A stretch of DNA of 64,000 nt from Tubulanus polymorphus (taxonomy: Eukaryota > Nemertea > Palaeonemertea > Tubulaniformes > Tubulanidae): NCBI RefSeq assembly GCF_964204645.1, contig NC_134029.1, forward strand, positions 1,807,001 to 1,871,000, given 5' to 3'. The position numbers and the translations under genes were made by a program. The notes under the pieces were generated by a model. It worked only from the letters and a program-made list of their open reading frames with translations. It ran no database searches and was not told the DNA's origin. How positions within the stretch are numbered: the stretch's first letter is position 1; each line of letters opens with the position of its first letter. Below, one piece after another: positions 54,129 to 64,000 of this stretch.

Positions 54129-56524
54129 CTATATGACACAATTCATTAAGAACTGGATCGGCTCGGAGCGTTTTAAAACTCTCGGTACTTTATACTGGTT
54201 CGCTGATGCTTGTGTCGTCTTCAACATGTATGTCCTCAGTTGTAGGAATGTGCCTTGTTTCACTTGATGAACTCTCATCGCAGAAATACTACCTTTATTA
54301 CGGAATGAACAGTAAACATAAGATATCTTCTGAAGTTCATCGTCGATCTGAAATTTGAAATAGCTTTACGTATGATTGGTCTCATTTTACCAGACAGATT
54401 CATGTATCAAGCAGCACTAACCTGATTCTTTTGTTCTTCTGTTAAAATCTTGTTTCCTTCTCCAGATATTTCGATGAATGTCGTATAAAATGGTGCAATT
54501 TCTTCACTTGCGTTACCTTCAAAAGCCAGAAATAATATTCAACGATATCTGACATACAATTCTGTTTTAAAGATTTCTCTGATAGTGGTTTAGAACTTTA
54601 CCTAAAGCAGTATTGACTGCGATACTTTCAGCGCAGCAGTAATCCACTAGTTTGTTATTCCACTTGTCAACAGCTGACGTCAACGCCTTGTAAAACGTCT
54701 CTTCTGATGTTTTCTCAGCGCGAACATTCAACATCTGGCCGCGTCTAAATGAATCATTTAAAGATGCGATGATGATTTGATTAATTTTCAAGCAAGTTTC
54801 CCATAAAGTTATACAATTCACGCTTTTCATAAACTCCTATTATAGTTTTGAACAGAATTTACCTGTACTGAAATTCTACAACTGGGCAACCGTTGTAGAA
54901 ATCGACGATTTTAACGACATCACCAAATCGATATCTACACAAACCGCTAGTGTTTGTAATGACAAGTTCGTAAGTTGCCTTTAATTCAACTTGTTCCATG
55001 AACAGTGTACCGGGCTGTGGTTTATCAGAATCATCTATAGGTATAAACTCAAAGAACATCGCTGACGGTACGAGGAGATACTTAGTAAGCGCCGACTCGG
55101 GCCATATATTCAAACCAACTAATCCTAAAAAAATATACGAGAAAAACTATATGTCGGTAAACTGCATAAAAGGCTTTATATTTGCCGCTGTAAAGCAACT
55201 ATACCTTCGGTTGCAGCATATATCGGAGAATATATCGGAACATCTTTACATGTTTCATCCGTCAACGCTTTACCATACAAATCAAACGCTCCTGTATTTA
55301 CTGCCAGAATGATATTCAAATCGGGCCAAATACGTTTAGCTATTCCATCAAACCCTTTCTCGAATTCGTTCTCCAACTCGGCCGCTCTCTTCGGATCCGT
55401 CGGCAGAACACCATTCAGTTGATTACGAATTTCTGGATCGATCTCCAGTTTAGGATCAACTCTTCCTAATTTGATATCTTCGATTATTTGTCGGTAGTGA
55501 GTTTTTAGCGCGACGAACATCTGGTAGATGAGCGAGACAAAATTACCTTCGATCATCCCGACTTCTCGATCAGCCAACGCAAATAATAAATGAACGTAAA
55601 GAGCCTCGGGTTCGGTGAGAATTTCAAACCCATACTTAGGCGTTGTGTAAAGATTCAACAAATGTTTCGAGTTTGTGGGTGACGATGAGTTGGGGCCGAT
55701 TAACAATCCACCTTCAGATTTTCTCCAACGCGGCGTGTAGAATATTTTCAACGATTTTTGAAGATTTCGACATCCGGGAAATTGTTTCAATAAGGACGAA
55801 TACATCATCGCCACGCCTTCGACGAAGAATAGTTTCCGTTGAGATTTCACCATCGGTAGAACCTTACTCGAGCCCGACGTGCCTGAAGTGACGGATAGTT
55901 GAACCGGATTCTCGGCTGTCAGAACGTTCTCTTCGCCTTTCTCGATGCGATCGATGTAACTTTTATAATGGTCGTATTCGGTCAACGGATGAAGGCGCAC
56001 GTAATCTTCTTTCGAATGCATATTCTTGAAGTCATAATCGCGTCCATAAACCGTGTCTTGATTGAGTTTGATTCGAGACATCAATAACTCATTCTGGACA
56101 GCGATGAAATTTGTCGTTTTCTTATCGAGTTTCGTTCTGATAATGCGACCGAAACACTGACCGGCTCTCAGCATTATGTATTGATCAATGGCGCTTCGTC
56201 CGCTGTGAAATACAGAAATCTTCCGACGCCAAACATCGAACGAAATGATACCGACCAAAAGCCAAAACAACGCAAAAGCACCTGAAAATATACCACAATT
56301 TGAAACCCTAATTGTCACCAAAATCAAAATACAGTCTAGCACTGCTAGATTATCGGGGAAAGGAAGCTTTACCAACCTGACAATCCATGGAAATGATATT
56401 GATCACTGACACAGCAAAATAATACAATGAAGATTGAGACCGAAAATGATCCAATAGTCATTGAAACACTTAATCTTCTATTCCACAAATTGCTGTAAAT
56501 ACTTTCACTCGCCGGGCACGTCAT
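54129..56524 (-). CDS. GHDC: GH3 domain-containing protein (acyl-adenylating enzyme family)
   Basis: Animal member of the GH3 family, named after auxin-responsive acyl-amido synthetases of plants. Exons: 56377-56524, 55205-56281, 54863-55124, 54602-54744, 54422-54516, 54129-54347. The sum is 1944 nt, 647 residues. The N-terminus has hydrophobic stretches (SMTIGSFSVSIFIVLFCCV, ALFWLLVGIISF) that suggest a membrane anchor. The three adenylate-forming motifs of GH3 enzymes are present in order: SVTSGTSGSSK near residue 155, IYAATEG near 405, and LCRYRFGDVVK near 465. A C-terminal GH3 domain follows (GQMLNVRAEKTSEETFYKAL). The substrate in animals is unknown to me. It is divergently arranged with SPATA18. 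Confidence 0.92.
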
Positions 56525-57159
56525 TTTCTTCTACTACGCTTCTTGGTTGAATATATTTTGTTCCTTGTCAGCTCTTAACTCGACGTGTTTAATCGGCCTA
56601 CTGAACTATTCAACTTAGTCTCTGCGTCGCCTTATCTAATAGAAATGCGCGTATTGGCGCTGTCCTGTCATCCGTGTCGCCGATTAACACCGGACCAGAA
56701 TTCAGTCCGATTCCGGATAGTTTTCTCCAAAACTCAATGAATCAAGGATTCGAACATGATTGTCAGAATCCGATGTGTGATAAAATTGCCTCCATCAGAT
56801 TCGAATCCCGCAAATATCAATCACCGGGCCGTTCAAATTAATTATCAGATGCTTGGGCTGAATTAAGTTAATTGGGCTGTTTTTTCTTTTATTGCACTTC
56901 AAGCCAAAGATTTCCGTAAAGAAATATCGTCACGGTTCATTCAAAATTAATTCAATTGATTTTCCCGTCCGGGTTCAGACAGACAGGTCATTTCACGCAC
57001 GTCCAATTAATTAAAACCCCGTAATTAGTGGGTTTGTTCTAATTGAGGTTGCTAGTCAACGCGGCAGGTCGAGCCCGGGTGCGCGGGGTATATAAGGCGC
57101 GCACCGGAGCGCACTGTCACCAGTCGGTAGTCAAGAAGCTCTTAACTAGCGCGTCGAAA
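56525..57159. promoter_or_regulatory. GHDC/SPATA18 divergent promoter region
   Basis: 635 bp between divergent starts. TATATAAG at 57089-57096 lies in a GC-rich setting, 64 bases before the SPATA18 ATG, with a CACTGTCACC initiator-like site about 20-25 bases downstream. This is a TATA-type core promoter, unlike the other gaps in the window. I saw no matching element facing GHDC. Confidence 0.65.
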
Positions 57160-60100
57160 ATGGCGGAATCACTGAGGAGATTAGTAAATATCAGTACATT
57201 TTCCGTCTTACAGGAAAAATTAGAAAAGTGGTTCGACGATTATAAGGTAAGCATTCGATTAACCGTATAATTTTCTAACTTCAACGCTTTAATAGTATGC
57301 AAAATATTCTGAAGATCATTGCAAAAATGTCGAAATTCAACCGGTTGCTATGAAGATTCTTAGGTTTTTCGTTGGGTTAGGTAGTCTGTTCAAATTGTGC
57401 TCAATTCATTCATAATCCTTGCCATACTTAATGCTGTTCGATATTTTATGTTTGTTATATCTGCAAGAAGTGCAATGAAATGGTTATAAGATATGTATTT
57501 TTGAATGTATTTTTTGCCAGCTAGTGCTAATTAGTTTGCTGGTGGTGAGACTGGGAGGGGGTGTGTCAGCCCTCCTCGCTCTTTGGCTCTCTATCTCACC
57601 ACAGCGCAAGCCACATAATCCTGCGAGTTCAGAGTTTTCCAGGGCTTTGATAGGCACGTTTTAATGATATTTTCATGTTTTCTGGCCTTTCTCAAGGCTC
57701 CGATGCCATAACTTCTGACCTGTCACACTGTTCTTTGGGAGGCCTCCAGGCCTATCCTAGAATTGTTTCAAAAGTTTTTAGATTTATAATTACTTGTGAA
57801 TTTGTTATTTCACGAAAGATGCACTGGATTTTTGTGACTTTTTACTTAAAATCATGACTTATCATCAAATATTAATAAATCCTTATTTCTTTCATTATCA
57901 ATAAGATAAAAACCGAATCATGAAAAAGATATTGAAATTTCCTTTAGGCCGTCTGAAAAACTGACATTGTGAAAGTTTGCATTTAGAATTGTTTTTGAAT
58001 CGCTGTCAGTAGTCATAACAACGTTGACAGTATAAGTACGGGATAGGTCTTATTTGTATTATGAGCCACCAATAGTAGAATGAACAGTATTAAGCCTACT
58101 GTAGGCATTGGGGGTTAATTCTTTAATATGACTTTTATTCTTCATGTTTAAACAAAGCAACTTGTTTTTACAGTTCACTTGCTATCAGTGCCATATACTA
58201 GGTCCGGGATTATAAAGCAGTTTAAACATTTATAAACTTGTCGACTTTCCAGTAGCAAATCTTACACGGTTCCTAAATTACCAACTCTCAAGTAGAATGC
58301 TATAATAAAAAATTGAATAACAAAATCTCAGTCGTCCATAGATACTGTCCAAAAAGTCATGTTTCAATTATGTGTTTGCACCTGAAAACATTTGAAAAAA
58401 AACTTTTCCAGCATGTCTGAATGCCCGGGTAAAATTATCTTTTTGTATTTTCATAGTTAAATACGACTGATCAGAATGTAGCTCGTGGTTGTGAGGTTAT
58501 TGAGCTTAACGCTAAAGTTCAAGGCCAGTTATTCCGTATTTTACACCAATGCGCTGCTGAAGGTAAGTTATTGATTATAGAAAGAGCACTGTATAATTTT
58601 TCCCCACATTTTTTATGTCAACTGCTGTCAAAATTTCATACAAATTTCTGAGTTGTACTAGCTAAATGGTTTAGAATCATCAATCACTGGTCTCATCAGT
58701 CCGGGTTCAAGGTTTTGAATCCGGGTGGTGGCGCAGAGTTTCTTGGTCGAAGGTCCTCTAATAATGTCCTGAGTGATGTTCAGTGAGGGATGAACAAACA
58801 AATGTTCATCGTTCCCCAATTTTCTAACTGTATTTAACCGAATCATTCTGATATCATGAATAAAGGTTTTATATATTTGCAATTTGAATTTGAACTTGTT
58901 TTATTACAGGTGGTACGTACGGAGGTGCGAGTATCATTAAATCACGTCTGTTGCCGTGGTTGAGTCAGGGATTGTTGCATACAGGTGGCGTTACCGATGA
59001 TAAACTCATCTCTGACTGCGTCGCGAAGGATAAAGAAATGAACGAAATTCAGGACATGTACGAAACGTCGATTCAACAATTAGAAACTGATCTCAGGGTA
59101 ACTCAAGATGAGGCTAATGTTCTAAAGGCTGAGTAAGTATTGAGTATGAATACGTGAGGGTTTTTGTATATTTCGTTGAAGAAATTTACTCAATATATTT
59201 TTTTTCTTAGATTGGACGATACAAAATGTGAACTGGATCGAGCGAAATCATCTTCTACGAGTGATAAAATGTTCACCGAAGCCGAAATTCGTGAACTTAA
59301 GACGAAGTAAGTTTCCATTTAACCTTCTCTAATACATTTCAGGTATGTTTAGATTATTCAAGATATGCGTTAATGGACATTTGAAGATATTTGCTCTTTG
59401 TAAATTGAAATGTATTAGTATAAACCTGTGAAGTGTTAAATGACACCGGTGAAATGGTCAAGTCTTATATTGCAGGGATTAAGACACACAGTCCATATTT
59501 CTATAACTTACACATTTTGAGGGTATTGCTAGAAATAAATAGTCAAGGTTCAGATTATTACTTCTATGGATATGATCTTATACAGGGGAAGGTTACACTG
59601 TAATGGATCAGGAATGAAAGTTTTATTACATGAACAATTAGAGTAAATTGTGGCTGGGTAATTAGACTGAATTGCTGATCAGTATGGTCTGCGTGAAATT
59701 CATTTCAGACTAGCTGAAAGAGATAATCAAATATCACAGCTGAAATTACGCACTGCTGTGATCTCTGACTATGAACGTTATATAAAAGATTTAAAGAAAG
59801 AAAATGCTTCTTTGTGCGTACGAAACATGTACAGTGCCGGTAAAAGTAGTTACCCGGCTACGGGTATTAACAACAAGTGTACATGTTTGAAACCCGCTGA
59901 AATTGAGCGGTAAGACTCCAACAAAACGACATCATATACGTATACACATATATACTATACTATATATAACTATAATATGTATGTATATCGATGTGAAGGG
60001 TTTGAGTTTCTGGTCACTATCTCCGGCTCCGTCACAAGCAACCAGTAGTTCTAATCAATAGCTACTCGGTCGCTTCTAAACATTTCGCCAAAATACTAGA

Positions 60101-63100
60101 TTCACAGATCTTGCTGAACGCTAGTTTTCTGATCACATGTTGACCTCGAGACTCAGTTTAATTCGCTTATTCTCATCTGATGAAAATAAGGTATAAATCT
60201 GCGGGTGAAATATGAAAAGTTTTCAGTTTTCTCTGATGATTGTATCTTGTTTTCATTCTCTACGCTGAATCAGAGATATCACTATAGTATTGTGTATTGT
60301 GCAATGAATGTTTTAGGCTAGATCTCGCGAACGACGAGAATATTCGCAATCGATCGCGCGTCAACTTACTGGACGATTATGAACGTCAAGTTCGTGTATT
60401 ACGTGAAGAGGTGGCAGTTTTATCGGGCAGACGTTCTGCTCTACGACATATCCCCCCTCCCCCTCCTCCGGCCATTCTAGTTAATGGGTAAGAAGAGCTT
60501 CAACGACTGCCCTGTATGAACGCGATACCTGTCTATAACTCATCCAATGCTGTGGGATTCATAATTTGATTTATGAATGATTAATAGTTTAGGGCAATAA
60601 CACGCACTGGACCCAATTCAATAGTTCATGGTTTAGGCTTAACTTGAAATATGTTCATTTCAATGTTTTAACTCAAATATTAACCAAGAATGTCAAACTG
60701 AGATGAACTGGGTCCTGTAGTCCGAAGCCAAATTTCTTGAATGCTTTAAAGGTTGTCTTTGACATTGAGTTATAGTAAGGTTTCTTTGTACGCAGCAGGA
60801 AAATGCTTTGTTACTGATATTATTAACCCATGTTTTATTGTTGTCTCTCTAACGTGCGTTACTAACCAGGTTAATGGGTGCTATCAGTGAAATACAATGT
60901 CAACAGAGAATCATCGACAATTACAGAAGTGAAATCAGATATCTTAAACATAAAATATCAATCCTACAGGATTCAGATTATTGGTAAGATATCAGGAGCT
61001 CTTACCTTCATCAATCTGGCCTTCATTTCATCTTGATTTAGATCTGATTAAATTATATTTCAATCTGAAAAAGATACCGGCTTCTGTTTTAAGATCTACC
61101 GCTTCATTGTGATTCTACCGGCTGTTTTAGATACTATGAGGAATTAACCTCAATCTTCACTGACTTCAGAATTTGAACAAATGAATAAAGGATTTTTCAT
61201 TCTGTGTGGTACAAAATCATTCCAGTTCTAACTAACTACTTATTAAGTGTATTATTTGGTTATTCTAACCTATCATTAACTTATAACTATTTATTATCAT
61301 TATCAAACTAACTCCTTTTTTAATCTCAATTATTTAGCGCTTGTAGTTTTAGTTATTGAAATTTATTTGCGAAATTGTCATCAAATTCATTGAGAAATTC
61401 AAAGATTCACGATCCAGTTCCACAATTTTAGGGTTTGTCTCAACTGAAACCTCAGGATCTGAAGATCAGTTAGAACAGTGGAACAAACTGGTTCCTGAGT
61501 GTGGAACTGGATCTATCATTGATTCTGTTTGATACAATTATGATATTTTTATGTTAGGTCTGAGGCTCCGTTGGATGAAGTAACTCCACGCGCTCTATCT
61601 CGTGTTGGTTCTCCGTTATCGTCTGAAGACCCGACTCAGCGATACAGACAACAGAATCTCATCTCGAGATTTAACGACATGTATTCGATTAATCGTATCA
61701 ATGCTATGGAAACTCTGAGAACTTACTCTCAAGACCACGAGAATAATCAGAAAATAGTCTTCGCTGCTCTAACGGTAAAACCTATTAGCACTTTACCATG
61801 AATGAATGGAAAATCATTAGACATTGAATTTCTGTAAATATTGAATCAAATTGATCAGAATGAATGGATTGTGAATTAGTATTTGTTTTTAAATCTGGAA
61901 TGTTGTTCATTGAGTTACCAGTACTACGATCGTATGGTATAAGCTGAACACTTATTCCAGAGTGTAATGAAGAGTTTTCCGATAAATTTTCACACATTCA
62001 TTTATTGAAGTGCTCTGTACAGCAGTGGGGTATAACGAAGGAAGGTGCCTGGGTATTTCATTTGTAGTAAATTTTAGTCAAAGAGATATGTATGACTTTA
62101 ACGTTTGCAGCCGGGTTCAATTCATTTAGTTGACATCGACAAAAGACGAACCTACTGATTTTCATTAATTGCTGTATGGTCTATTCAAACATTCACAAGA
62201 CGTGTTATTTGCATGTTCATTGAAATATCTATGAATGACATGCTATCTATAGTTGGTCGAGTGCCAGAAATTCCATGAATTCAAATAACTACGGCAAAGA
62301 TTGTCGTGTCTAATACATAAAGATTTACACATCGAAATCAAATATTTGTACATTTTCATAATCAATTTTATGATTGAGAATACTCTGGTTTGTGTACAAC
62401 ATGAAATTGAATTTCTAAATTCAGTTCCTATTGTCATTAATAGAAATGTTGGTTGAGTTACAACTACCAGTAATTGAGTCAGTTAAGAACATCCTTGAAA
62501 ATGTTTTACTATTTCTGATCAATTCACAGTCCTCTGTGATAATCAACCAAAATGAACAACTGTAATGTAAAAAGTATTGCCTTCCCTCCGATTAAAACTT
62601 GATTTGTTTTCACTTAACGATGAACAAACCTATTTAAATGATTATAACTGTGTTGTTGAATCCAGTTTTTGATTTAGATTATCGCATGTTGTTTTCATAG
62701 GAAGCGTTTAATGCGGCTAAAATGGGATTCCGTCAACACAAGATGAAAGTTCGATCAAGTTTGGCATTGACTCACCTCGGTCCGAGTACGCTGGAAGAAG
62801 CCGTCCAAAGCCACATCAATAGACATCCCGATAGTTACGATTTAGCTGAACTGATATCTGTATGTATCAAATATAATCATCAGCTTTGATTTTAAAGTAT
62901 GAAAAGACAATTATTTTCTCATTGTGATATATGTATATTATATATTTGTTTTTGCAGGCTGTTATCAGAAACTTGAATCATAACCCGCGTATATATCTAC
63001 CGGTTGATGCCTCGTATTCATTGATTCGTCCGTTTATTAGTGAAGCGTGTCAGATCTCGTGGGGAATGTCAGCTCTAGCTCATCCTCTCGACGTTGCCAT

Positions 63101-63518
63101 TACCTCTGAAGCTGAACTATTTGACGACACCAAGTAAGTTTTATCATCGAAAAATTATTATCTGATCATTTTCTAGTACCCTCTTCGAAAAATACCAAAC
63201 TTACAACAATCAACCTTTACAAGCTTTCCCAACTCAATCAACAAATTAGCAAAGCCATAAGCCCTAAATAATGAAACAAATACAACTTCAATATTTTCAG
63301 TGACGGGACCCATATCCTTCTGGTTTTGTACACTGAGCCTCCGGTCCTCACCCGGGTAAACTTTTCAATGTGTGATACACTATTTTTGCAGATATCGTCG
63401 AAGCTATGATTCTGAATTCACGGCTCCTCTCGTTGATCATCACGTCTGGCCCGCTCTCGTACAAGCTGGTCATACTATCGTGAAGGGTGAGGCTGTGACA
63501 AGAAGAGGTGCTTCTCTG
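57160..63518 (+). CDS. SPATA18: Mitochondria-eating protein (MIEAP/SPATA18), 3' end outside window
   Basis: In vertebrates this p53-inducible protein acts in mitochondrial quality control, where it binds cardiolipin and drives repair or vacuolar digestion of damaged mitochondria. Visible exons: 57160-57246, 58457-58562, 58910-59132, 59211-59306, 59709-59909, 60317-60487, 60870-60983, 61558-61774, 62701-62859, 62958-63133, 63392-63518. Together they hold 559 codons. N-terminal domain: [40 protein letters not shown] coiled-coil middle follows (about residues 110-330), with a Pro-rich insert (IPPPPPPAI). The C-terminal MIEAP domain starts at [10 protein letters not shown] and holds [20 protein letters not shown] and [20 protein letters not shown], ending at [12 protein letters not shown]. 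The last exon ends in phase 0 at a GTAGGT donor, so at least one more exon lies beyond 64000. A TATA-type promoter precedes it. Confidence 0.93.
60607..60718. mobile_element. Fold-back element, GTCCAGTTCCACAG family, copy 3
   Basis: The ends ACTGGACCCAATTCAATAGT and GATGAACTGGGTCCTG are roughly inverted, with inner TTAACT/AGTTAA-type motifs. It lies in a SPATA18 intron and is more diverged than the copy at 61411. Confidence 0.5.
61411..61513. mobile_element. Fold-back element, GTCCAGTTCCACAG family, copy 4
   Basis: Perfect 14-bp terminal inverted repeats, GATCCAGTTCCACA at 61411-61424 and TGTGGAACTGGATC at 61500-61513, enclose about 75 bp of non-coding sequence in a SPATA18 intron. It is related to the element at 15984-16113. 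Confidence 0.75.
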
Positions 63519-64000
63519 GTAGGTTCACTAGACTTCACTCTTTTTCGAAGTGCATGAAATGTTTTATTTTGAGGCTGCATGTATTTATATGTTCTTCAAC
63601 TTCATTCAATGCACAAATTTCAATGAAAGTTTGAACCCTTGTACGTGAATTCTGCAGCGCAGATCTATCATGTTTCAGCGTAGATATTAAGTCGTTAATT
63701 CGGTGTCAATACGAAAGGTAAACAATTAATCGACTGTTTATTTATCTGGCATGCTTTCCTAAATACTAAATCAACACCAAACACACAAAGCTTTTTGTTC
63801 AAGTTTTCATAATTGAGAACATTTTGCTTCTGTATTAATGAAAGCGTGCCAGTTAGTAACACCAGTCATTCTCTATGGCTGCGTGCCATTCAGCTAACAT
63901 CGAGTCCTTTTACACTGAAGCGGCACTTTTTAGTTGGTAACTTCATTTATATTTCTTGTGTGTTTCTTATTTAGATACAGCCGTTTTCACACGTTGTAAA
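63519..64000 (+). other. SPATA18 intron at the window edge
   Basis: Non-coding sequence after the donor at 63519. The expected C-terminal exon(s), Ser/Arg-rich in vertebrates, are not present before the window ends. Confidence 0.6.

Overview
This is a metazoan nuclear window. It holds intron-rich protein genes with short GT-AG introns, AATAAA polyadenylation signals, AT-rich non-coding DNA, microsatellites and many short fold-back repeats. Gene content (Otu/OTUD4, JIP3/4, mitochondria-eating protein, TMEM144, GH3-domain protein) indicates an animal. I guess an invertebrate lophotrochozoan such as a mollusc, with low confidence because nothing species-specific is visible. No prokaryotic, viral or CRISPR content was seen.

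Layout: 1-8.2 kb has no recognisable gene. Then follow TXNDC9 (-, 8215-8901), iduronate-2-sulfatase IDS (+, 9429-13319), an Otu/OTUD4-like protein (+, 13863-18593), exosome subunit EXOSC8 (-, 20614-22631), the JNK-interacting scaffold JIP3/JIP4 (+, 23100-38610), an FBXW2-like F-box/WD40 protein (-, 40792-43197), ribosomal protein S6 (-, 44283-47111), beta-hexosaminidase (+, 47205-49747), TMEM144 (+, 50462-53282), GH3-domain protein GHDC (-, 54129-56524) and mitochondria-eating protein SPATA18/MIEAP (+, from 57160, cut by the window end). Exon models were built by hand from splice sites and reading phase. Every complete model sums to a whole number of codons, which supports the boundaries.

The genes are neighbours, not a pathway. 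Four pairs are head-to-head (TXNDC9/IDS, EXOSC8/JIP, RPS6/hexosaminidase, GHDC/SPATA18) and probably share bidirectional promoters; two of these gaps carry ETS-type CCGGAAG motifs. Two genes are lysosomal hydrolases and one is a deubiquitinase-family protein.

Most interesting observations: (1) the Otu-like protein has lost both catalytic Cys (Ser) and catalytic His (Gln), so it is probably a pseudo-deubiquitinase; (2) JIP3/4 has a duplicated exon with its own stop and poly(A) signal that would make a ~654-residue form without the WD40-like half; (3) TMEM144 has a pair of exons of matching phase that can only be used one at a time; (4) a 124-bp near-perfect palindrome lies in the Otu gene; (5) RPS6 carries a ~45-residue Ala/Pro/Lys tail and a minisatellite intron; (6) several families of non-autonomous fold-back elements recur across the window.
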